Below are positions 27,048 through 34,311 of a DNA stretch of 52,000 nucleotides, one piece after another (the stretch's first letter is position 1; each line of letters starts with the position of its first letter). The notes below the pieces were generated by a model. It worked only from the letters and a program-made list of their open reading frames with translations. It was not told the DNA's origin and ran no database searches. Position numbers and translations under genes: made by a program. The DNA is from Bacteroidales bacterium (GTDB lineage Bacteria > Bacteroidota > Bacteroidia > Bacteroidales > UBA3824), in the NCBI GenBank assembly GCA_017962175.1, contig JAGCVU010000272.1, positions 1-52,000 on the forward strand, in the 5' to 3' direction.

Positions 27048-27078
27048 CAAATCTACACAAATTATTTCAAAGTTGCAA
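27048..27078 (-). promoter_or_regulatory. Consensus promoter for bamA inside the 3' end of uppS
   Basis: On the minus strand TTG (27078-27076), 20 bp, TAGATTTG (27055-27048) is an exact match to TTG-N20-TAnnTTTG. The -33 triplet lies in the last codons of uppS. Predicted start is near 27041, leaving a leader of about 59 nt before the bamA ATG. Confidence 0.65.
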
Positions 27079-27811
27079 TTTGTTGCGAAGTTTTCCCAAA
27101 TCTTCTTTCGCGTTGTTGGTATTGATATACCGCTTCAAAGAAATCTTCCTTAGAAAAATCTGGCCAAAGCACATCTGTAAAATAAAGTTCGGAATAAGAA
27201 ATTTGCCACAAAAGGAAGTTGGAAATACGAAGTTCGCCGCTGGTGCGCACGAGCAATTCAGGATCGGGTATATCTTTGGTATATAAATAGTTTGAAAAAT
27301 CTTGTTCGGTAATAGAATCAATATCAAATGGTTGTTCTTGATATTTGTGAAGCAGTTGTTTGGTGGCGTTGAGTATCTCATAACGGCTACCATAACTGAG
27401 GGCTATAACAACAGTAAGACCAGTATTTTGCTGCGACTTGACAACAGCGTCGTTTACCTGTGTATATACATCTGCGGGCAACAACGATGTGTCGCCAATA
27501 ATTTTTAGGCGAATATTATTTTTTATCAAATCTCCTAACTGCGATGCGATGGAATGTATCAGGAGCGACATCAATCCCGCCACTTCGGTTTGGGGACGAT
27601 TCCAATTCTCCATTGAAAAAGCATAGAGGGTTATATACTTAACACCTATCTCTGCGGCGGCTTCTACCACCGCACGCGCCGACTTTGCGCCCTGTGAGTG
27701 TCCTTCTAATCTATCTTTGCCTCTGAGAGCAGCCCAACGGCCATTGCCGTCCATTATCACTGCTACGTGCTGCGGAATTCTGCTGGTGTCGAGTTTTTCT
27801 TTTGTTGACAT
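27062..27811 (-). CDS. uppS: Isoprenyl transferase (undecaprenyl diphosphate synthase)
   Basis: 249 residues. 'HVAVIMDGNGRWA' with catalytic Asp21, 'GAKSARAVVEAAAEIGVKYITLYAFSMENWNRP', and 'LLVRTSGELRISNFLLWQISYSELYF' are the cis-prenyltransferase signatures. It condenses isopentenyl diphosphate onto farnesyl diphosphate to make the C55 lipid carrier for peptidoglycan and other surface glycans. It lies between DUF6089 and bamA, its normal place in Bacteroidota. Confidence 0.96.
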   Translation of the reverse strand: MSTKEKLDTSRIPQHVAVIMDGNGRWAALRGKDRLEGHSQGAKSARAVVEAAAEIGVKYITLYAFSMENWNRPQTEVAGLMSLLIHSIASQLGDLIKNNIRLKIIGDTSLLPADVYTQVNDAVVKSQQNTGLTVVIALSYGSRYEILNATKQLLHKYQEQPFDIDSITEQDFSNYLYTKDIPDPELLVRTSGELRISNFLLWQISYSELYFTDVLWPDFSKEDFFEAVYQYQQRERRFGKTSQQIATLK

Positions 27812-27824
27812 TATATATTGTGTT

Positions 27825-28523
27825 TTATCTATATGCGCTACAGCTCTTTGAACCCTTGGTGGAGCCCACCTGAAACGCCAACGACACGCCTAAGAATGCG
27901 TACATGTCGGTATTGCCCAGAAACGAACGCTGCTTGGTGTATTCCACACCGTACTGAGGGTCGTAAAGGTCGTCGTCGATATGGTCGAGCATATCGGTAA
28001 AGAGTTTGCGGTACTTCCATTCGATTGTGGCTGTAAAACGTTCTGTGGGACTGATTTTTACGCCCACGCCAAAAGGAATGCAAAGTTGCAAACCTTCATG
28101 GGGAAACGAGCCTACTGCCAATCCCGGACCGGCGGCCACAAACGGAGTGGCATATTTGTTTTTTGAACCTTTGATTAATGGCAAAAAGTTGAATTCCATC
28201 TGCAACGCTAACTCAATCACCTCGTTTTCAAACTTGGCATTGCGTGCGTTTTGGTATGGATTGTCGAAATCTGAGTCGGCTCCAACGAATTTTAGCCTTA
28301 ATGCCTCAAACGACAAAGCCAAACGCTGGCTAAAACCATGTCGGATAATGGCTCCGAAGGCTATTTGAGGTTTGTAAAACGGCATCACGGGACAAATCTC
28401 TCCATTGTAGTAGCAACAGCCTCCCATCACTCCGATTTCATCGAACTGCGGGGAACGTCCACGTTGCGAATACGCTCCGGCTGATATCAAACACAATATC
28501 AATATTACTGCTAAATGTTTCAA
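27825..28523 (-). CDS. DUF6089-like outer-membrane barrel protein
   Basis: I place the start at a TTG (28523), which gives 'MKHLAVILILCLISAGAYSQ', a classic signal peptide, and 233 residues. The frame opens further to ATG 28601, but that would put 26 extra residues before the signal sequence, and a TAnnTTTG -7 element lies inside that stretch. The mature part starts 'RGRSPQFDEIGVMGGCCYYNGEICP' and alternates beta strands ('AIIRHGFSQRLALSFEALRL', 'ERFTATIEWKYRKLF', 'MYAFLGVSLAFQV'), as in small DUF6089 barrels placed upstream of uppS-bamA across Bacteroidota. Its function is unknown; an envelope role is suggested by the neighbours. Confidence 0.75.
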   Translation of the reverse strand: MKHLAVILILCLISAGAYSQRGRSPQFDEIGVMGGCCYYNGEICPVMPFYKPQIAFGAIIRHGFSQRLALSFEALRLKFVGADSDFDNPYQNARNAKFENEVIELALQMEFNFLPLIKGSKNKYATPFVAAGPGLAVGSFPHEGLQLCIPFGVGVKISPTERFTATIEWKYRKLFTDMLDHIDDDLYDPQYGVEYTKQRSFLGNTDMYAFLGVSLAFQVGSTKGSKSCSAYR

Positions 28524-28543
28524 AGCCTGATAAGATTTTGGTG

Positions 28544-28551
28544 CAAATATA
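28544..28551 (-). promoter_or_regulatory. -7 element upstream of the DUF6089-like gene
   Basis: On the minus strand TATATTTG matches TAnnTTTG. It lies about 21 bp before the proposed TTG start at 28523 and inside the longer frame, so it argues for the shorter protein. The -33 region is weak. Confidence 0.45.
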
Positions 28552-28675
28552 GATGAAACTTTGCTGCCGCAGTATTTAAAAAAACTTAAAAATGTACTCA
28601 TAGGGCGAAAAGTGTTAGTTGGTTAATTACTGTTTGATTATAAAACTTGTTTTGAGTAGATTTATTGTAAAAACA

Positions 28676-29401
28676 TTATCTATCTTTAACAACAAGTTTT
28701 ACGAAATCAACATGAATAGGGTTTTCGTCTACGGGTTTTTCTAAGCGAATTGGGAAAAAACTTTTTGTTTTTATCCACGAGGCTATGCTATCCATCCACA
28801 TAGTGCCCGCAGGACGGTCGGGATGAGCCACATCGCCTTTGATTCTGGTGAAATGCAAATATTTTGACAAAAAAAACTGACGAGGTCCGAATTTTTGCAT
28901 TAGCATATTGTTGATGCCGGTGTCTTCTTTCCAGTTGGGCGGACCAATCCATATGGTGCGAATGCCGTGTGTCTGTGGAATAATCTTATTTACATAGTCT
29001 ACACGCTCCATAGCGTTGCTCACAAACATTTCGTTGGCACCAATCACAAAAAGAATGTAAGTGGGTTTGTAAAGGTTAACAAAATATTCGAGAGTGTCGC
29101 ACATAGCGTATGTTTCGGTGGTGGCACTCACCCACGTTACCACATTGAGGTTGTGATGATTGTAGTTGCAGTAGTTTTGCACGCGAAACATCAGCGAGTA
29201 TGCCATACTGTCGCCAATAAGCAGAATATTCTGTGTGGTGGTGTCGGTGCGAGGAATTGTATCGCGATAATTTTCAAATACTTCAGACACTGCCGACCGT
29301 TTAACTGTACGCTCGGCTAAATATTCAATATATATATATATAAAGGTGCATGCAGCTGCCACTGCCGTTGCCACCAAAATAAATTTTGTTGTTCGTTTCA
29401 T
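28676..29401 (-). CDS. SGNH-hydrolase-like membrane-anchored protein
   Basis: 241 residues. One N-terminal membrane helix (about residues 7-27) precedes a periplasmic SGNH-type domain: block I 'NILLIGDSMAYSL' (Ser65 nucleophile), block III-like 'ILFVIGANEMF' (with Asn), and block V-like 'DVAHPD' with Asp and His. These enzymes are esterases or acyltransferases acting on lipids or glycans; the substrate is unknown. It starts 10 bp after the TPR-SpoIIE gene and is probably in its operon. The end of the membrane helix is encoded by an (AT)7 run (29328-29342), a possible slippage site. Confidence 0.75.
   Translation of the reverse strand: MKRTTKFILVATAVAAACTFIYIYIEYLAERTVKRSAVSEVFENYRDTIPRTDTTTQNILLIGDSMAYSLMFRVQNYCNYNHHNLNVVTWVSATTETYAMCDTLEYFVNLYKPTYILFVIGANEMFVSNAMERVDYVNKIIPQTHGIRTIWIGPPNWKEDTGINNMLMQKFGPRQFFLSKYLHFTRIKGDVAHPDRPAGTMWMDSIASWIKTKSFFPIRLEKPVDENPIHVDFVKLVVKDR
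29328..29342. repeat. Dinucleotide repeat (AT)7 within the SGNH gene
   Basis: Fifteen bases of pure alternating A/T encode the 'IYIYI' end of the membrane helix. A change of one unit would shift the frame near codon 25. Confidence 0.8.
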
Positions 29402-29411
29402 TGTAGTGCGA

Positions 29412-31277
29412 TTAGTTTTCTATTAATCTGTTTTTTACGCCAATAACCAAAATGTCGTCGGTTTGCTGACGTCCGTTTTTCCAAGCCTCCAACGCTTCGC
29501 CAAGCAAATCGGGCTGACGCGACAAAGGTGTATCTTGAATACTTATGATTAATTTTTTGAGATTATCTTGCATATACTTGCGTCCCTTGTCGCCACCGAG
29601 CTGATCTTGAAAACCATCAGAAAACATATAGAGCGACATTCCGGGCTGGTTTTGAATCACATGATTGGTAAATACCGAATCGATACTATCGGCAAACGAT
29701 GCGCCTATGGAGTAAATGTCGCCTTGAATTTCGTTACATTCGCCATTACAAATCGTAAGCACAGTGTGGTTGGCTGCAGCCACGGTGATTTCGTTGCTTT
29801 CATTGTCGAAACGGCATAGTGAAACATCCATACCTTGATCTGAAGTGTCGTGCTCCGAATCGTGCGACCACGCTTTGATAATCTCCACATTCATCAAACG
29901 GAGTATCTCAGCAGGGCTCTCCACCTTCTTTTTATTTACAATGTCGTTGAGCAACGAATTGGCCACCACACTCATAAATGCACCTTGAACACTGTGTCCA
30001 ACGCAATCAATTACAGCAAGATAGCGATAACGACCAGTATCAGAAAACCAGTAAAAGTCGCCACTCACCACATCTCGAGGTTCAAAAAACACAAAACTTT
30101 CTTCAAAATGACTGTTGATCATACGTCTTTTGGGTAGCATAGCTTTCTGAATGCGACTGGCAGAACTGATGCTATCTATTATCTGATTGTTTTTGCGTTC
30201 AAGTTCGTTGCGCTGTTCCTCTATCTGTTTAGTTTTGGTGTTGAGAAGTCGGTTTTGAAGTTTCACAGTTTCGTAAGTGTCGCTGAGTTCGGCATTTGTA
30301 TTTTCAAGACGTCGGTTGGCTCGGTTGCGGTCGCGGAGAAACTTGCCCATCAACACCAACAACACCAAAAATACCGAAAGCACAATCACGGCAGCTGTTT
30401 TAAATCGTTCGGCTGCAGCAATTTCATTTTCCTTCTGACGAATTTTCAACTCAGCAATCTCGCGGTCGCGTCCCAAAAGCTGCATTTCAAGGCGCATCTG
30501 GTTGTTGAGCATCTCCACACGGTAGAGCGAGTCGAGAGTTTTTTGCTGCTCAACCTCAAGCACGTGCAATTTGTGGTCTTTGGCAATCACCTCGCTTTCG
30601 GCACGCAAAAGCTCGTCTTGAGTGCTTTTTTTGGCTTTGAAAAGTTCCTGTTCGTTGATTCCGCTTTCAGAATCACGGTAAAGACGTGCATATTCGTTGC
30701 TTTTTTCGGTGTCGCCCATTTCGGCGTATATCTGCGATGCAATCTGACAACAGCGACATATCAGAAGATTATTTTTGATACTATAAGCCACATCAAGTGC
30801 CTCCATAATATACTCAAGAGCCCTGTTGTAATTTTTTTGCGACATCAACACAGCCGCCGAATTGATAAGCGAGGTTACAGTTTCCTTGTAAAGACTGGCG
30901 GCGCGAGCAAGTTTAACACCTTCGAGAGCAAAATGCAGAGCCTCGTCGTATTGTTGCAATTCGCTATAAATGATACTGAGATAGTCGTTTACATTGATTT
31001 CGCTTTTGATGTCGCCAATAGAACAAGCTGTGGCGGCAGCTCCTTTAAGATGAGTAAGAGCCTCGTTGTAACTTTTTGAATACCAATAAACAAGTGCAAG
31101 GTTGATACGCGACGTAACAATATCATGCTGGTTTCCGCTCTCAACGGCACGCAAATACTCCGCCCGACTATCCTCAATATCAGAGTAGTCGGCACGATTA
31201 GGCTCTTGCGCGACGGAAAGCTGAGCCACAAACATCGCTAATAATATAAATAAAAACCTCGGCACAGAAATAATCAT
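29412..31277 (-). CDS. TPR-repeat sensor with SpoIIE-type protein phosphatase domain
   Basis: 621 residues. Signal peptide or N-terminal anchor (to about residue 24), six or so TPR-like helical repeats (about 30-210, e.g. 'SYNEALTHLKGAAATACSIGD', 'QYDEALHFALEGVKLARAASL', 'NYNRALEYIMEALDVAYSIKN'), a coiled coil, one membrane helix (about 295-312, 'AAVIVLSVFLVLLVLMG'), a second coil, then a PP2C/SpoIIE domain (about 375-617) with 'VSGDFYWF', 'AVIDCVGHSVQGAFMSVV', 'MFSDGFQDQLGGDKG' and 'TDDILVIGVK', so the metal-binding Asp residues are present. It should dephosphorylate Ser/Thr on an antagonist-type protein. The closest candidate here is the SiaC-like protein encoded at 37874-38257. Confidence 0.88.
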   Translation of the reverse strand: MIISVPRFLFILLAMFVAQLSVAQEPNRADYSDIEDSRAEYLRAVESGNQHDIVTSRINLALVYWYSKSYNEALTHLKGAAATACSIGDIKSEINVNDYLSIIYSELQQYDEALHFALEGVKLARAASLYKETVTSLINSAAVLMSQKNYNRALEYIMEALDVAYSIKNNLLICRCCQIASQIYAEMGDTEKSNEYARLYRDSESGINEQELFKAKKSTQDELLRAESEVIAKDHKLHVLEVEQQKTLDSLYRVEMLNNQMRLEMQLLGRDREIAELKIRQKENEIAAAERFKTAAVIVLSVFLVLLVLMGKFLRDRNRANRRLENTNAELSDTYETVKLQNRLLNTKTKQIEEQRNELERKNNQIIDSISSASRIQKAMLPKRRMINSHFEESFVFFEPRDVVSGDFYWFSDTGRYRYLAVIDCVGHSVQGAFMSVVANSLLNDIVNKKKVESPAEILRLMNVEIIKAWSHDSEHDTSDQGMDVSLCRFDNESNEITVAAANHTVLTICNGECNEIQGDIYSIGASFADSIDSVFTNHVIQNQPGMSLYMFSDGFQDQLGGDKGRKYMQDNLKKLIISIQDTPLSRQPDLLGEALEAWKNGRQQTDDILVIGVKNRLIEN

Positions 31278-31290
31278 TTATTCTCAATCA

Positions 31291-31298
31291 CAAAGGTA
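31291..31298 (-). promoter_or_regulatory. -7 element for the TPR-SpoIIE gene
   Basis: On the minus strand TACCTTTG matches TAnnTTTG; a T-rich stretch lies in the -33 region. The ATG at 31277 is only about 14 bp downstream, so the message would be nearly leaderless. Confidence 0.5.
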
Positions 31299-31467
31299 CA
31301 AAAAAAGCTTTACAAAAGTAAAAAATCGACGCATAAAAAATAAAAAAGGTTGACGAAAAACAATAACACAATTTTTTTCTGAAAAAAATTAGAATAATAA
31401 CAAAAAGTTTTCTAATTTCGTAGGCTGAAAAAAAGGTAAAAACATAAACAAAAACAACAACAGCAAT

Positions 31468-32667
31468 ATGGATTTACACGAATATCAGGGCAAGATTATA
31501 CTCCGCAAATTTGGAGTGGCAGTACCCGAAGGTATTGTGGCAGAGACCCCCGAACAGGCGGTAGAGGCCGCCAAGAAACTGCAAGAGACCACCGGCACAC
31601 AGTCGTGGGCTATCAAGGCGCAAGTGCACGCCGGCGGACGCGGCAAGGCGGGCGGCGTTAAGATTGCAAAAAATATCGACGAAGTAGCAGAATACGCTAA
31701 ACAGATAATAGGTATGACTTTGGTAACAAAGCAAACCGGTGCTGCGGGCAAACTCGTACGCAAGGTGCTTGTAGAACAGAGCATATACTATCCCAATGCC
31801 GAAGGCAAGGTTGACGTGGCAGAATACTATATGAGCATTCTTCTTAACCGTGCCACCGGACGCAACATCATTATGTACTCGCCCAAAGGCGGTATGAACA
31901 TCGAGGAAGTGGCAGAGCAGACTCCTGAACTGATTTTCAAAGAAGAAATCAACCCTGCTACCGGTTTGCTTCCTTTCCAAGCTGCTCGCATAGCATTCAA
32001 CCTCGGACTTAGCGGCAATGCTTTCAAAAATATGAAAAAATTTGCCACCGGGCTTTACAATGCTTATCTCAAGAGCGATTCTTCGATGATGGAAATCAAC
32101 CCCGTGTTCAAAACATCCGACGACCTTATTCTCGCAGCCGACTGCAAAGTTAAAATCGACGACAACGCACTCTTCCGTCAAAAAGAGTTTGCCGAAATGC
32201 GCGACATAACCGAGGAGGCTCCCGCGGAGGTTGAGGCAGGACAATACGGACTCAACCTTGTAAAACTTGATGGCAATATCGGCTGTATGGTAAACGGTGC
32301 TGGTCTTGCTATGGCTACAATGGATATTATCAAACTTTCAGGCGGCGACCCTGCCAACTTCCTCGACGTAGGAGGTACAGCAAGTGCCGAAACTGTTGAG
32401 GCTGCATTCCGCATCATTATGAAAGACCCCAATGTAAAAGCCATCTTGGTAAACATTTTCGGTGGTATCGTTCGTTGCGACCGCGTAGCCAACGGTGTAG
32501 TAGAAGCTTACAAAAAAATCGGCAACATTCAGATACCAATCATTGTTCGTTTGCAAGGTACCAACGCCATCGAAGCCAAAAAGATTATCGACGAATCTGG
32601 TTTGAAGGTTATGTCGGCAATCACATTCGAAGAGGCTGCACAACTTGTAAGCAAGGTAGTGGCTTAA
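31468..32667 (+). CDS. sucC: Succinate--CoA ligase (ADP-forming) beta subunit
   Basis: 399 residues. The N-terminal ATP-grasp domain starts '[22 protein letters not shown]' and has '[16 protein letters not shown]'; the C-terminal ligase domain has '[30 protein letters not shown]' and '[21 protein letters not shown]'. With the alpha subunit (SucD) it interconverts succinyl-CoA and succinate with ATP or GTP formation. No sucD follows; a strong terminator lies 50 bp after the stop. The alpha subunit must then be encoded elsewhere. Confidence 0.96.
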   Translation: MDLHEYQGKIILRKFGVAVPEGIVAETPEQAVEAAKKLQETTGTQSWAIKAQVHAGGRGKAGGVKIAKNIDEVAEYAKQIIGMTLVTKQTGAAGKLVRKVLVEQSIYYPNAEGKVDVAEYYMSILLNRATGRNIIMYSPKGGMNIEEVAEQTPELIFKEEINPATGLLPFQAARIAFNLGLSGNAFKNMKKFATGLYNAYLKSDSSMMEINPVFKTSDDLILAADCKVKIDDNALFRQKEFAEMRDITEEAPAEVEAGQYGLNLVKLDGNIGCMVNGAGLAMATMDIIKLSGGDPANFLDVGGTASAETVEAAFRIIMKDPNVKAILVNIFGGIVRCDRVANGVVEAYKKIGNIQIPIIVRLQGTNAIEAKKIIDESGLKVMSAITFEEAAQLVSKVVA

Positions 32668-32716
32668 GACACACCTTATATTAAATAGTTAATTCATTAT
32701 ATGCTCCATAGTCAAA

Positions 32717-32753
32717 TCCGGCGAGGACGTGAGTTCTTGCCGGAATTTTTTTT
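32717..32753 (+). terminator. Intrinsic terminator of sucC
   Basis: TCCGGC (32717-32722) pairs with GCCGGA (32739-32744); with G-T pairs the stem extends to 12 bp around the loop GTGA. Eight T follow. Confidence 0.88.
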
Positions 32754-32776
32754 ATACCAACTTGTAGCCTATAGAC

Positions 32777-32818
32777 AAAAAAAATCCATGCATCGATACC
32801 TTGTACCGCGCATGGATT
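32777..32818 (-). terminator. Intrinsic terminator of the secreted-protein operon
   Basis: Read on the minus strand, AATCCATGC (32818-32810) pairs with GCATGGATT (32791-32783) and is followed by a T run. It lies just past the stop at 32843 and faces the sucC terminator. Confidence 0.85.
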
Positions 32819-32842
32819 GGCAATATCTTCAACAACAATCTG

Positions 32843-33313
32843 TTACTTGCTCTTTCCTACAAAAGATAGGATACCTACAGCACAACCTTTTTTGTCGCCC
32901 ATACCGGGTTTGAATCGGATTGACACGTAGTACATAGCGGTTTTCTGACAGATAAAGTCAAAAGACTTAGCGTCGGTTTTGTCCGCTTTGTTGAAAGTAG
33001 TACCCAACGGATTTGAATTTTCGGGGTGAGCGCTGTCGTAAAGAGTAAGCACTACCTGCTCTTGATAACCGTCGGGAGCACAAAGACTGAATCTATACTG
33101 TGTGCCTTTGTTAAGAACCACTGTGAATTTCATTCCAGTCTCATCAGAAGGACTCTCCCTTTTGAGTTTGGTATTGAAATCACGAAGGAAAATGGCCTTT
33201 TCAGTCTGTGTTGCGCATTGATAAACAAGCTGTTGTTTGCATTGTGCATCAGCTGTAGTAGCTTGTCCGAAACACAAAATTGCAAAAACTAATATAATAA
33301 ACAGTCTTCTCAT
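32843..33313 (-). CDS. Small secreted protein, unknown function
   Basis: 156 residues from ATG 33313 (MRRLFIILVFAILCFG..., cleavage near 'TTADAQ'); a TTG four codons upstream would overlap the preceding gene. The mature part has five or so Cys residues ('AQCKQQLVYQCATQTE', 'FSLCAPDG', 'FICQKTAMYYVSIRF', 'KKGCAVGIL'), all candidates for disulfides, and a beta-rich body that ends 'FVGKSK'. The pattern 'FTVVLNKGTQYRFSLCAPDGYQEQVVLTLYD' resembles a C2-like or pre-peptidase-like beta sandwich, but I do not recognise a family. It starts one base past the stop of the lipoprotein gene, so the two are co-transcribed. Confidence 0.72.
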   Translation of the reverse strand: MRRLFIILVFAILCFGQATTADAQCKQQLVYQCATQTEKAIFLRDFNTKLKRESPSDETGMKFTVVLNKGTQYRFSLCAPDGYQEQVVLTLYDSAHPENSNPLGTTFNKADKTDAKSFDFICQKTAMYYVSIRFKPGMGDKKGCAVGILSFVGKSK

Positions 33314-33314
33314 A

Positions 33315-34220
33315 TTATAAAGCAATTAATTTATTACGAATTTTTTCTGTTGTTGTTATTATTTCCTGTAATTCTTCTTTCGACATTGTTATAATACTTC
33401 TGTCGTTTTGTATTACAACTAACGAACCATTTATCGTTTTTGTTTCCGGCTCGCCCACTTCATAAGATATTTTAACAAAATCGAAAACATCTTTTAACTC
33501 TTCCATATACTGAACCAAGTGTTCAAAATCCTTGCCATGAAACATTTTTAGGATAGGTAAAAGTTGATTCAATATAGTTTTTTGTTCGCCGATACGATCT
33601 TTGAAGTCTTCGCTGTACTGATCTTTAGCCACTTGGGTAATAAGGTAAAGCGATTCAACCCAAACACCGGTTACAAGCAGAGCGCTAAGATTGCTGCGTT
33701 GGTTGTTGCGAAGATGCTCGTCCATTTTTTGGTAACTCTGTGTACTCATAATAAGGAGCGAGTCGATATTATCGTCGGATGTGGCAAGACGTTTAAGAAG
33801 TTGAAAGTCGAAAAACTGTCCCACTTTCAAGTCTTCAGAAATACTGCGTATCTGCACAAGGTAGTCGATAATAAGCGAGGTCTTGGAATAGACATTAAGA
33901 TAGCCTAAGTCGGCACTGAGGAAACCTAATCCAAGAGCTTTCTTAAAACTTGTGGTATAGTCTTTTACCACATCAGGGTTAATCAAATACTTAGGCGAAA
34001 ACGGCACTTCGGAACTTTGAATCATTGCGGCCATCTCCACAGGAGATGAAAAACTCGAAATGATGTCGTTCATGGCCTGCGAATCAAAGTTGACATCCGT
34101 TACCATACTTTCATCTTCATGGTATTCGATATGCCCGTCGTCGCCACCGCACCCGCCGCAGCTAAACTGCATCATGGCGGTTGCCGCTACTATTAACGAT
34201 ATGTACCATTTCTTATGCAT
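33315..34220 (-). CDS. Lipoprotein of unknown function, mostly helical
   Basis: 301 residues. The signal 'MHKKWYISLIVAATAMMQFSCGGCGGDDG' has a lipobox-like FSC (Cys21) followed by a Gly/Asp-rich spacer, pointing to export to the outer membrane. The rest is predicted helical ('MNDIISSFSSPVEMAAMIQSS', 'YTTSFKKALGLGFLSADLGYLNVY', 'QYMEELKDVFDFVKISYEVGEPE'). A phrase near 'IPFSPKYLINP..VKDYTTSFKKALGLGFLSADL' appears to be its most conserved-looking block. It lies 91 bp downstream of the TerB/FHA-like/ABC transporter gene on the same strand with its own -7 element. It could be an envelope partner of that transporter; this is inference from position only. Confidence 0.72.
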   Translation of the reverse strand: MHKKWYISLIVAATAMMQFSCGGCGGDDGHIEYHEDESMVTDVNFDSQAMNDIISSFSSPVEMAAMIQSSEVPFSPKYLINPDVVKDYTTSFKKALGLGFLSADLGYLNVYSKTSLIIDYLVQIRSISEDLKVGQFFDFQLLKRLATSDDNIDSLLIMSTQSYQKMDEHLRNNQRSNLSALLVTGVWVESLYLITQVAKDQYSEDFKDRIGEQKTILNQLLPILKMFHGKDFEHLVQYMEELKDVFDFVKISYEVGEPETKTINGSLVVIQNDRSIITMSKEELQEIITTTEKIRNKLIAL

Positions 34221-34251
34221 AATTGCTCGTAGGTTTAATTCTTTTCTTTTT

Positions 34252-34259
34252 CAAATGTA
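34252..34259 (-). promoter_or_regulatory. -7 element for the lipoprotein gene
   Basis: On the minus strand TACATTTG matches TAnnTTTG; TGTG lies about 20 bp upstream as a weak -33. The ATG is 32 bp further on. Confidence 0.5.
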
Positions 34260-34311
34260 TTAAAAATTTTGCAATAGTACACACTTTTTTTCAACAAAAA
34301 ATAGATTTATT

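Noticed and set aside
30255..31079. 274-codon plus-strand ORF inside the TPR-SpoIIE gene
   Set aside because: Antisense shadow with Phe/His/Val-rich composition; the minus-strand frame encodes clear TPR and PP2C motifs.
31474..32244. 256-codon minus-strand ORF inside sucC
   Set aside because: Antisense shadow of a firmly identified enzyme.
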